Shown here one piece after another: positions 11,664 through 21,583 of a stretch of DNA of 64,000 nucleotides. Positions within the stretch are counted from its first letter, which is position 1, and every line of letters begins with the position of its first letter. A program made the translations under genes and the position numbers. The notes under the pieces were generated by a model. It did no database searches. It was not told the origin of the DNA and saw nothing but the letters and a program-made list of their open reading frames with translations. Source of the stretch: Oscheius dolichura (lineage: Eukaryota > Nematoda > Chromadorea > Rhabditida > Rhabditidae); the NCBI GenBank assembly GCA_932521035.1, contig OW051495.1:3844001-3908000 (forward strand), written 5' to 3'.

Positions 11664-13072
11664 TTAAAAGTCGTCTCCGCTGCTTATATCGGCCTTGTCG
11701 TCGTCCCGCTCCTCCAGGATGAGATTCTTCTCGTCGTCGCTCATCAGCTCGTTCTCCAGCTCGTCCTCCTCCTCGTCCTCGTCCGATATCCCCGCCCCGG
11801 TCATGTTTCCAAACACGCGACGGGCTGAAACTGAAACTCTTTTGTAGATCGGGTCCGAAACGAACAAGGTCTCCTGTCCTGGTTGATCGGGGGAACCTCC
11901 ATCTCATCTCCGTATTCCATTCTGTAATTGACAGATAAAAGAGAGAAAATGAAGGAGTACTCACGGAGGGGAGTTGTTCTGCTCGAAGCGCATCTTCTCC
12001 ACCACCTGGCGCATGTTCCTCTCGGCGTCCGCCTGAACCGAGTCTCCGCCTGGCCGTCCTCCTCCTCTCACCTGTCTCTGCCTGTCCATCCTCTCCATCT
12101 CCAAATTCAGTTGTTGCAGATATGTCAGATTCCGGAACTTGACCACGTACTCCTGAGATTCTCCCTCATCTGTCTCTCCCTCAATAAACCAACCTTATAC
12201 AGTTCCTTCAGCCGCTCCTCGTATTTCTCGTACTCGTCCATGTACTGCGGCCGGAATGACTGCAACCGGCTAATCTCCCGTCCACCCCAGCCACCCACCT
12301 GTAACTTTGCGAACCTCTTCTGCATCTGTTCGAATTCCCTCTTCTTCCGGTCGATCTTCTCGTCCAAATTCTGCTCGTCGTTGGCCACGTTGTTCAGTTT
12401 GTTCGTGATCTCCCGCGTCTCCTCCACAATCAGACTGATGCTCTGCTGGAGGCTCTTCTCCGCCTCGGCCAGCGGCACCGGCCGAGAAGTGGCTCTGTTC
12501 CGTTGTTTCTAAACTCTTCCTCTCTCCATGGCAACTCCTCCCCTTTACCCGGTAGAATAGTTCCTTTGACAGGAGATCATTGAGGGCGGCCCCCGTCTGG
12601 GGCAGCTGCGACGAGAGCTGCCGTGCCACTCTCACGTCCTGCTTCTTGGAGTTCAACTTCGCTTTGACCGCGTTCCACTGGTTGTGGATATCCTCGGTCG
12701 GCTCGTTTTTCACCGAGTCGTACAGGAGTTTTATGGCCGGCAGAATCTCCTGAACGGCGTGTCCGTCGGCTTGGTAGAGTTTCTTTGGATTCAGTTTAAG
12801 ACGGGAGTTTTGGAGGAGGAGGATGACGGACTGTTTTATGAAGAGGACCCGGTCCTGTTCCGTCTCGGTGTCTTGCGAATTGAGGAAAGCATTCGGCTCG
12901 AATCGCTTGACTATCCATTCCAACAATTCGGCAACCAGGGGGAAATTAGGCGTTCGAAAGTTTTCGATGGAAAGGAGACGGGGATAGCCGAGAGTGCGCA
13001 TCATTTCGCAGAGATCTGTATCCAGTAGAATTAATAAGAAAGGAACTTACTTCGAAGTTCTCGATACGACAT
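11664..13072 (-). CDS. CLUAP1: CLUAP1/IFT38 (qilin, DYF-3), intraflagellar transport B subunit
   Basis: IFT-B component needed to build cilia. The N-terminal calponin-homology-like domain starts MSYRELRN, then [20 protein letters not shown], then [17 protein letters not shown] and [13 protein letters not shown]. It continues with [20 protein letters not shown], all close to the family signature. The middle and C-terminal parts form a coiled coil ([35 protein letters not shown]). The protein ends in a strongly acidic tail ([14 protein letters not shown]... SSGDDF), as in CLUAP1 elsewhere. Start at 13072, with the first intron after 22 nt of coding sequence. The stop TAA at 11664-11666 is 19 bp from the end of the convergent coiled-coil gene, so their 3' UTRs must overlap. 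The gene indicates that the organism makes cilia at least in some cells. Confidence 0.96.
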
Positions 13073-13464
13073 GACGAACAATCGGAAGATGGAGAATGTG
13101 GTGCTATTTGCCCTGTTGCTATGGTTACAGAGTATCACATCTTTACAAATAAGAATTAATATGACGATTATAAGAACATTGTCTGGCTTTTGCTTTTCCA
13201 CTATTGAATAGATCTGACCTTCTCTTTTGTATTATTTCGTACAAAAACGAGTACAAAATCCTTTCAAAAAAATTCCCAAGAGCAAATTTCGGCTACGGTA
13301 ACTTCATATCCGCATCTGCGTACCGGATATAAAATTTCAGGGCTCTCTTTCTATGCGCGGTGGCAGATGTTACTGTCTTCTTTTCTCTATTTACTGTTCT
13401 CTCAATCATCTTCTCCACTATGTGTAAATATTAATATTCTTTAATTAGGTAATTTTCTCTAAAG
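13073..13464. promoter_or_regulatory. Divergent promoter region CLUAP1/PDHB
   Basis: 392 bp between two start codons facing away from each other, AT-rich, at the switch from a GC-rich to an AT-rich block. Both promoters must lie here. No TATA box is assigned with confidence. Confidence 0.5.
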
Positions 13465-14817
13465 ATGGCACTGAACAAATGTAATCGCATAATTATAACA
13501 CGCTTAATGAAGTCCGGAGGAGCGCAACGCATGGCTTCAAGTGTGTTTACCCTTTGTACTTTTTATCAGGAATGTTTAGCTATGACTGTGCGTGATGCAC
13601 TTAATCAGGCCATGGACGAAGAAATTCGCAGAGATGAGCGTGTATATTTGCTCGGAGAAGAAGTCGCTCAGTACGATGGAGCTTACAAGGTACAGCCTTT
13701 TATACTTACAGAGTTCTTCCTTTATAGGTTTCCAAAGGTCTTTGGAAGAAATATGGTGATAAACGAATTATCGATACTCCTATCACGGAAATGGGATTCG
13801 CAGGTTTGTTTTAATTTTGTATATCACCGTTTGTTTCAACCATGTTTTCTTTCAGGAATTGCGGTAGGGTCTGCATTTGCTGGATTACGCCCAATTTGTG
13901 AATTCATGACCTTCAACTTCTCTATGCAGGCTATTGATCAGATGATTAATTCTGCAGCCAAAACGTTCTACATGTCAGCCGGAAGAGTAAGCCTTGCTAT
14001 TTCTTGCATTGCCGATTTTATAGGTACCTGTTCCTATTGTTTTTCGCGGTCCCAATGGAGCTGCGGCTGGTGTAGCAGCTCAGCATTCCCAGGATTTTTC
14101 TTCTTGGTTTTCTCATTGCCCTGGACTCAAGGTTTCCTATTTTTATTTTTATTAACTTTTTTTTCTTCTAGGTTGTAACTCCGTATAATTCAGAAGATGC
14201 TAAAGGTCTTTTGAAGGCCGCAATTCGTGATGATAATCCCGTTGTTTTCCTCGAAAATGAGATATTGTATGGGCAATCTTTTCCTGTTTCTGACGAGGTT
14301 CTTTCTGAAGATTTTGTTCTTCCCATTGGAAAGTGCAAAATAGAAAGGTTACTTTTCAGTATAATTCGATTGTTATTTAATGTTTTCAGAGCAGGAAAAA
14401 ATATTACACTTGTTGCTTTCTCCAAAGGAGTAGAATTGGCTCTTGAAGCAGCTAAGCGATTGGAATCTATGGATGTTGATGCTGAAGTCATCAATCTACG
14501 AACTCTTCGGCCTCTTGATTTCGAAACTATCAAAAATTCTGTAATGAAGACTAGTCATCTTGTAACCATTGAAACTGGCTGGCCTTTCTGTGGTGAGTTC
14601 CAATCCGTTTTGTTTCTTAGTTTGCTAATTAGGAATTGGGGCTGAAATCGGAGCTCAAATTATGGAAAGTGAAGCCTTCGACCATCTTGACGCTCCTCTT
14701 TTGCGAGTTACCGGCGTCGACGTGCCTATGCCATACGCTCAACTGTTGGAAGCCGCTGCCCTCCCTACCGTTGACCACATTGTTGCAACTGCCAAGAAAA
14801 GTCTCAACATCCGGTGA
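13465..14817 (+). CDS. PDHB: Pyruvate dehydrogenase E1 component, beta subunit (mitochondrial)
   Basis: Beta subunit of the E1 heterotetramer that decarboxylates pyruvate with thiamine diphosphate in the mitochondrial matrix. It starts with a basic presequence ([20 protein letters not shown]), then [53 protein letters not shown] and [20 protein letters not shown]. Downstream are [43 protein letters not shown] and [15 protein letters not shown], ending SLNIR at the stop at 14815-14817. The glutamate-bearing [11 protein letters not shown] segment that supports the cofactor is intact. Five or so introns of about 38-60 nt, all GT-AG. About 355 residues, standard length. The gene lies in an AT-rich block. 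Confidence 0.97.
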
Positions 14818-14836
14818 AAAGGCTAGTTGTTACACC

Positions 14837-15057
14837 TTAAAGAGACTGTCAGGGACCTTATTTGGTTACGGCAGGCCAGCAAAATTTCACGAATTCGTAA
14901 TATTTTTACGGAATATGTCACCATAGACATTCAGAAAATGTCAAAAAAACAAGAAAAAATTCAAAAATTCGTGTTCCGCCAAAGGCGGAGGACGCTAGTT
15001 AGTTCAGTCGCTGCGGTACCCGCTACCGGAAAAAAAGGTCCCTGACAGTCCCTTTAA
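14837..15057. mobile_element. Short TTAA-flanked inverted-repeat element (piggyBac-type MITE)
   Basis: A 213 bp unit (14841-15053) is bounded by TTAA on both sides (14837-14840 and 15054-15057), the target duplication typical of piggyBac-type insertions. The ends are inverted repeats: the left reads AGAGACTGTCAGGGACC and the right, on the other strand, AGGGACTGTCAGGGACC, one mismatch in 17. The interior has no coding capacity and contains a small GC palindrome near 15015-15030. It lies 20 bp after the PDHB stop, so probably inside its 3' UTR. Near-identical arms suggest recent activity mobilised in trans. Confidence 0.85.
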
Positions 15058-16012
15058 ATTTCGCTTTATTTATTACACTGCTTTAAAGTTTACCCTTAAC
15101 CGCTAATTTTAGCAGCCTAACGCCATCTGTCATCCAAAAGTGCATCTTCATAATCTTTCTTCTAGGAACCGTTGTGATAGTTTGTTATAGTTTATTAGTT
15201 CGATGGTCAGCATATCAGCTTCTTAGCAATTTAGCCATCGAGACGAAGTGCCACCATAATAATATTTGCATCTCTGATTTTGGGGTATCGGCACCACTTT
15301 AAAGTGTTTAGATTGTTTTTGCTTCTTTCTTATTGTTTTCATAGATATTCAGATTAGTAGTAAATTATGATTGTAACCATTGTTTTACAAGATGGATGGT
15401 TTTTTAATTAACTAACACCGATCACAGGTGAATCTTCATCTTACCGTCCTATATCAGCATTCGATCTGGAGATTAACGTAAGAAATTTATTTTAACAAAA
15501 AGCTGTTTACTACCACATTACAAGTAATTGATAGTGTGACCGGCAGTTGTAATGGCAAAACGTTTCTGTGAAAACCATCCATCTTTGCTGCTAATTTCTT
15601 CTATTTTTCCCATCACACACAGCTAGCTTTCATAGGGGAAGTTTTCCAAAGAGCCAACTGTCAGTAATATCATTTCGTCCGATAGCTTTACACCTTCAAA
15701 GGGATATTGATTGAGTGAGGGTATATGTTGAAGTCATCTCTGGCGATATTTATGCGATACTTAGTCTCCGGGGTAGTTTATATTAGAAGCCTGGAGAATG
15801 TCTGGCCTCTCCGGTTCCAAGTTACTACAGCCGCTCTTTGGGTCTCCCTCTCGCACGCGATCTTTTCTCTGCCGTGACCCCAAACCCCAACCATCGTCCA
15901 TTCTTTCACGTAGCACCTTTTCCCGAGAGTCTTTATCCCCGTTTCTCTTCAATTTTGTCTATTAGATCAGATCAATCGCCTGCCCATTAGTAACTTTCAA
16001 AGTTATTTTAAG
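15058..16012. other. AT-rich interval between the MITE and P4HA
   Basis: About 950 bp without a recognised gene. One open stretch after TTCTTCTAG (about 15168-15301) reads TVVIVCYSLLVRWSAYQLL and ends in a stop. It could be a last exon of a membrane protein, but no start or upstream exon was found. Sequence just upstream of 16012 probably holds the P4HA promoter. Confidence 0.35.
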
Positions 16013-18510
16013 ATGGGTATATTCCTGTTGTGGTGTGGCCTGTTCCTGGTCAGCTCAGTGCAGGGAGACCTTTTCACGGCCATAGCCGACATGCAACATA
16101 TGCTAGGAGCCGAGAAAGAGGTCAATAAGGTCATCGACGAGTACATCCAAGTGGAACACAAGAGACTCGACCAGTTGAAAAAGTAAACTTTCCGGAGATG
16201 ATGAGTAGTAGTTGTCTAGATTCGCGGAGGAGTACTCGGCCAGGAACACGGAAGCCGCCGACGGAGGTCCTGATTTCGTAACCAATCCCATCAATGCCTA
16301 TCTTCTCATCAAGCGGCTCACAACCGAATGGAAAAAGGTATTTCCACTGCCCTCAAAATTAGGAAAAATGTGGTCAGGTGGAAGGCATCATGATGTCCAA
16401 CAGCGCGGAAAATTTCGTGCAGAACATAACGGAGAACCGTATCAAGAGCCAGGTTCGATTTCCGGGAGACGAAGACCTCTCCGGGGCCGCTACGGCCCTT
16501 CTGCGCCTCCAGGATGTTTATAAACTGGATCCCCACGATTTGATCAACGGAGTCATCCGGGGGGAGAAAGTTGGGGAGCGACTCTCGGCCCAGGACGCCT
16601 TCGAGGTCAGGTTAGGCTAATTTACCCTTACGTATTTTTTTTAGGTTGGAAAAAGTGCCTACAATCAACGGGATTACTACCATTGTGAGTATTTTGTTGA
16701 CCCCCTTTTTATAAAAAAAAAAGAACAGACACTGGTAAGAAACACTATAAGAACAGTAACAGTGATATTTTCTTCGGTACGCTGTTCACGACGTTGTCTG
16801 GAACAGTTCCACTGAAACGTTTTTTTTGGTATTACAACTTGCGAATCGTCACAACTTTTACAATTTGCCATTTTTAGGTCTTCAATGGATGCAGACAGCT
16901 ATGAATAGGGTAAGGATAGGGTGAGGAAAGAAAAAAATATAGAAATTTAGCTAGAGAACGAGCAACCAAAGTCGATTGATGAGACTGAAATCTTGGAATA
17001 CCTCGCCTATGCTTTGTATCAACAGGGGAACATTCGAAGGGCATTGGCGATGACCAAGAAATTGGCAGAGATAGCGCCAAACCATCCGAGAGCCAAGGGA
17101 AATGTGAAATGGTACGAAGACAAATTGAACGGGAAGGACATGGAGGGCGATCTGCCGCCTATTGTGAACAAGGTGGGTTGAGGATTGGAGAAAGGGAAAA
17201 CAGGGGATTCAGCGGGTGGAAGACGACGGAATCGTGGAACGGGATGCTTACGAATCACTGTGTCGGGGAGAGGCCAAGCCCATTGATCCGGCAGAGGAAA
17301 AGAAACTGTTGTGCTACCTGAAGAGAGACAACGACTTCCTCAAACTGGCCCCCATCAAGGTGGAAGTCCTTCGATTCGAGCCTCTCGTCGTCCAATTCAA
17401 AGAAATCATCAGTGACTATGAAGCCAGTGTCATCAAGGAATTGGCCACCCCCAAGGTAAGCACTTGCTTATTTGAAGGAGTTGATCGCGAGAATAATGTC
17501 GGATATTGAGCTGGAGCGGGCAACTGTCAGGGCACCGGACGGGTCTTTGCAGACGACTTCCTATAGAATCGCGAAGAGGTATAATACCAGTGCCTGCTCG
17601 CGTGTCGTTGTCCCTCAGTTCTGTCCAGTGCACGATCCTTTTTCAGTTAAAACGAGCTACTGTGCAAAATGCGGTGACAGGAGAACTCGAGACAGCCAGC
17701 TACAGGATTAGCAAAAGGTTATCCATCTGTTCCCTTTGTTTTCCCTATTTTCTATCTAACATTCCCTATGATATTATTCAGCGCGTGGTTAAAAGAAAGT
17801 GAATCCCCGGTTGTTGAAAGAGTGAATCGACGTATTCAAGACATGACAAATCTCAATCAAGGTAGGAACACCCATTTTACATAAAGACCTTTCAGCTACC
17901 TCTGAGGATCTCCAAGTTGCCAATTATGGATTAGGAGGGCATTATGTAAGGATATACAGTTTCTATTTTACCAGAATGCTTTCAGGATCCACATTTCGAC
18001 TTCGCGAGGGTAGAAAAATTTATAACCAACTCATATGGACACTTTTTAGAAAGAAGAGAAAAATGCTTTCAAAAAGCTCAACACGGGTAATAGAATAGCT
18101 ACTGTGCTTTTTTATGTAAGCTCTGCGAAGATAAAGAAGAACCCCTTCATTTCAGATGTCACAGCCAGAAATGGGAGGAGCTACAGTCTTTAACCATCTT
18201 GATACTGCCGTCTTCCCTATTTATAGGGATGCGTTATTTTGGTATAACCTAGGCCGTGATGGAGAAGGTGATGAAAGGACTCGACATGGTGAACCTCAAA
18301 CTTTAATAACCTAATTCCAGTTTTTTTCAGCTGCCTGCCCGGTTCTTTTGGGTGTCAAATGGGTAAATAGCATCTTCTATACGAGTTATCACTTTTCAGG
18401 TTTCAAATAAATGGATTCATGAGCGAGGTCAGGAATTTACTCGCCCATGTGGTTTGGACCCGACCATTCAAGAACAATTTGTGGGTGATCTTACTCCAAG
18501 AGCTAAATAG
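16013..18510 (+). CDS. P4HA: Prolyl 4-hydroxylase alpha subunit (collagen-modifying, ER lumen)
   Basis: Catalytic subunit of the Fe(II)/2-oxoglutarate enzyme that hydroxylates collagen prolines in the ER. A signal peptide (MGIFLLWCGLFLVSSVQG) is followed by the N-terminal dimerisation domain and a TPR peptide-binding domain (YLAYALYQQGNIRRALAMTK). The dioxygenase core is complete: HYDPHFDFAR supplies the His-x-Asp, RHAACPV the distal His, and WVSNKWIHERGQEF the 2-oxoglutarate Lys. The stop is TAG at 18508-18510, with AATAAA at 18589. The gene carries two alternative versions of the exon encoding RATV...SYRI (see the exon-pair entry). Composition switches from GC-rich to AT-rich at that point. 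Roughly 520-550 residues, family length. Dystroglycan and tolloid elsewhere in the window share the matrix theme. Confidence 0.97.
17511..17717 (+). other. Mutually exclusive exon pair inside P4HA
   Basis: Exon A is 17511-17578 (68 nt, LERATVRAPDGSLQTTSYRI) and exon B is 17647-17717 (71 nt, LKRATVQNAVTGELETASY). Both follow a phase-0 acceptor and end in phase 2 with AG, so either joins the upstream PK codon to the downstream SAWLKESES exon. Together they add 139 nt and would break the frame, so only one can be used. The introns are 55, 68 and 64 nt. Vertebrate P4HA1 and P4HA2 have a mutually exclusive 71 nt exon pair at the corresponding place. Confidence 0.85.
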
Positions 18511-18588
18511 CCTTATGCTTCCACAAGCCATACGGATCAACACACGGTTAATTTCTTGCCTTACAATTATTGTGATGTACTGTTTTGA

Positions 18589-18594
18589 AATAAA
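18589..18594 (+). terminator. Poly(A) signal of P4HA
   Basis: AATAAA 79 nt after the P4HA stop, in the 236 bp between the convergent P4HA and TMED genes. The rest of that gap is AT-rich with no other feature seen. Confidence 0.6.
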
Positions 18595-18746
18595 CTTTTC
18601 TTGTAATAAAAATTCTTTTATATCACAGAACTTTTAGGCAGCACACATATATACCAAAAAACCTCCCAAATCATTACCTGTAACAATAAAATGCTATAAA
18701 ACGAGCCATGACAGAATAAGATCAAATAAATAATAAGAAAGGGCAT

Positions 18747-19631
18747 TTAATTAGACTTTCCTCGCATAAGTTTCCCTAGTTTCGAGTTTTCGGTGAGAAG
18801 GCTTCTGATCAGTATGACTTGCGTGATTCCAGCAGAAATCATCACGATGGTATTGACAATTCCCCAGAAATTAACAAGCTCGAAATTATCTTCTGATTTT
18901 GAACGATCCTGTAAATTTAGAGCTATACTTATACAACAATATAACCAACCACGTAAGAGATAGATCTAATATGATCGAATTCTCCCTCTACCCTGTTGAG
19001 ATTAGATTTAATTCGAGTTGTGCTCGACTTAAATTTTTTTAAAAACATAAAACATAGCCGGAAAAAACCTCAAAAACTTGTGCGGCAACGAGAAGCTCCA
19101 TTGCAGGGTTCATTTCGAAGCGATTAAGATCTCCAGCATAATTACCATTTTCATCGATGATATAGACAGAAAGAGAAACCTGGAAATTTATGATACAATC
19201 AAAATACTTACTATTTTGTTAGAAACATAGCTAAATGTGTTGTCTAAACAGACAGTGTAGTCTCCAAGGCCAGTTTGGGGTTCAATGTTAATCCTAAGGA
19301 CACATATTACATATAAAATGGTTTCAATACCTTGTACTATGCGAGGCTGACCTCATTTCCCTATGTATTTCAATTCCAGTTGGATTACGGATGATTAAAT
19401 TGATATCCCGTTCACCTCCTTTGAGTACTAAGTAATTAAGTTCTATTGCACGATATTCGGGCTTCAAAATTGGGAAATGAAGGCAATCCTCCTAAATGAA
19501 ACTGTTCAATAAGCGAAAGAATCACTACAAACACGTGAGGCACCGACGTCAATAGTTAAGGAGGTTTCTTCATCAGTAATTAATGAGAAAGCTGTTAAAA
19601 TAAAAGAAAGGAATAATGTGACCACCTTCAT
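18747..19631 (-). CDS. TMED: p24-family cargo receptor (TMED1/5-like)
   Basis: Type I membrane protein of the early secretory pathway that packs cargo into COPII/COPI vesicles. The signal peptide MKVVTLFLSFILTAFSLI is followed by a GOLD domain (TLTIDVGASREDCLHFPI, then IELNYLVLKGGERDINLI and the second cysteine in GLGDYTVCLDNTFSYVSNK). A stalk follows (DRSKSEDNFELVNFWGIV), then one membrane span (NTIVMISAGITQVILI) and a short cytosolic tail RSLLTENSKLGKLMRGKSN. The NFxxVNFW stalk fits the TMED1/5 subgroup; the tail lacks an obvious C-terminal KKxx signal. Start 19631; the AG acceptor CTGTTTTTCAG lies six bases upstream (19638-19639), as for a trans-spliced mRNA. Stop TAA at 18747. About seven introns of 35-60 nt. 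Confidence 0.92.
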
Positions 19632-19940
19632 GTGTACCTGAAAAACAGCTCATTAGTACCAGACGAGATGTCTTTGCCTCAATGAATAGAATAGTTACAA
19701 GCTAAAAAGACCTGAACAGCTCAACGTCAAGCTAGAGTAAAAGCAAGAAAAGTTGTAAAAATCCGGAAGTTACTATTTCTCGTCTACAAAAATGCCATCA
19801 TTTTCGTATAGACGCATATAATGCATGCTGGTACAACGTGGCTTTGCAAGGGGGTGTTTCAATTTTATATCGCCGCACGGCATCTATAAAGCCACCACTT
19901 CTCACCACAAGTGCATTTCGTTCATCTTGATTTTTTCAGC
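19632..19940. promoter_or_regulatory. Divergent promoter region TMED/GMPPB
   Basis: 309 bp between two outward-facing starts, each preceded by a T-rich AG acceptor (19638-19639 on minus, 19938-19939 on plus). Transcription must begin inside and the short leaders are then removed. No core motif is assigned. Confidence 0.5.
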
Positions 19941-21273
19941 ATGCGTGCCCTTATACTTGTTGGTGGATATGGAACACGGCTCAGACCTCTAACGCTGACC
20001 CAACCTAAACCTCTCGTAGAATTTGCCAATAAGCCGATGATGCTCCACCAAATGGAAGCCCTTGCAGATGCTGGAGTTACCACAGTCATATTAGCTGTCA
20101 GGTAACATACGCTGTAATCATTTTCACATCTATTTCAGTTATCGTGCCGAACAGTTAGAGCAAGAAATGACCGTACATGCTGATCGGCTAGGTATAAAAA
20201 TAGTTTTTTCCCTTGAAGAAGAACCTCTTGGAACGGCGGGACCCTTAGCTTTAGCCAGGTATATTATCTTTGTTTTTTATCATATAATGTTGCAGAAAAG
20301 AACTCGAGAAGGATGAAGATCAACCATTTTTTGTATTGAACAGTGATGTTATCTGTGATTTTCCTTTCCGAAAGATGATTGAATTCCATAAAGCACATGG
20401 GAAAGAGGGAACCATAGCTGTTACCAAAGTGAGTCTTTTTTGTGTGTATTACTCTTCTATTTAGGTTGAAGAGCCGTCGAAGTACGGTGTTGTTGTTTTT
20501 GATGAGGAAACAGGACAAATAGATGATTTTGTAGAGAAACCACAAGAATATGTGGGAAATAAGATTAATGCTGGACTGTACATTTTCAATCCATCTGTAC
20601 TTGATAGAATTCCTTTGAAACCGACGAGTATTGAAAAAGAAGTTTTTCCTAAAATGGCATCTTCGCAAAATTTGTACGCTTTTGTGCTTCCAGGCTTCTG
20701 GATGGATGTCGGACAACCTAAAGATTTTTTAAAAGGTATGATGCCGTGAAGGTTGTTTTTCAATTTTACAGGTACTGCTTTTTATCTCCAACATTGTCAT
20801 GCTTCACAAAATAATTCCCTAGCAACAGGGGATAATATCAGTGGAAATGTTCTTATTGATCCGTCAGCCAAAACGGGAAAAAAATGTAAGATAGGTCCGA
20901 ATGTTGTAAGTTTAATAATACATTTCTGTTATATATTTGAATATCAGGTAATTGGTCCACGCGTAGTTATCGAAGACGGTGTTTGTCTAAAGGACTGTAC
21001 AATTTTAGCCGATTCTATTGTGAAAAATTATACTTGGATAACCCAATGCATTATCGGAAGGTAGGTAAAAAACTTTGAATGTTTTTCATCAAAAAAGCTA
21101 GCTAGATACATTTTTACAGAAAGTGTTCCATTGGCCGTTGGGTGCGGATGGAGAATAACTGTGTTCTAGGAGATGATATAGTGGTTAACGATGAGCTTTA
21201 TCTCAATGGGGCTAGTGTCCTTCCTCACAAAAGTATCTCAGCTAATGTACCTGAGCCTAATATTATCATGTAA
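19941..21273 (+). CDS. GMPPB: Mannose-1-phosphate guanylyltransferase beta (GDP-mannose synthesis)
   Basis: Cytosolic enzyme making GDP-mannose from mannose-1-phosphate and GTP for N-glycans, O-mannose and GPI anchors. It starts [19 protein letters not shown], the nucleotide-binding loop, then [60 protein letters not shown] and [14 protein letters not shown]. The left-handed beta-helix of hexapeptide repeats follows ([37 protein letters not shown]) and the family end VPEPNIIM at the stop at 21271. About 360 residues, normal length. The ATG is one base after the acceptor TTTTTTCAG, which points to spliced-leader or leader-exon splicing. GDP-mannose feeds O-mannosylation of dystroglycan in other animals, and a dystroglycan gene is present at 55 kb. 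Confidence 0.97.
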
Positions 21274-21583
21274 CGAAGTTTATATCGAATAGTTTACCTT
21301 GTTGTCATTGCGCCGATTGTTTATGTTAACTCCGCAATCCTCTTTGCTGCCTATGCTACATTGCCCGTCATTTATTTCACAAAGTCTGTGATATCCGTCT
21401 GCCATTTTCAGGGTCAGGTTATGTTGTAAACAAATGTCTTCAGTTTGAATTTGTACTTATAAGGGTATTTATTAATAAATGTATTTATTTACTTCAGTTC
21501 AATCTGTATGACTACTCATCTCATTCTCGAATAGCGGTTCCATATTTTACGACATCAAGGAAACGGAAAAAAAAACTTTCAGA
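21274..21583. other. Intergenic GMPPB-VPS8
   Basis: 310 bp, AT-rich, between two tandem plus-strand genes. It ends in the acceptor CTTTCAG one base before the VPS8 ATG. No gene or repeat seen. The GMPPB 3' UTR and VPS8 promoter probably share it. Confidence 0.4.
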
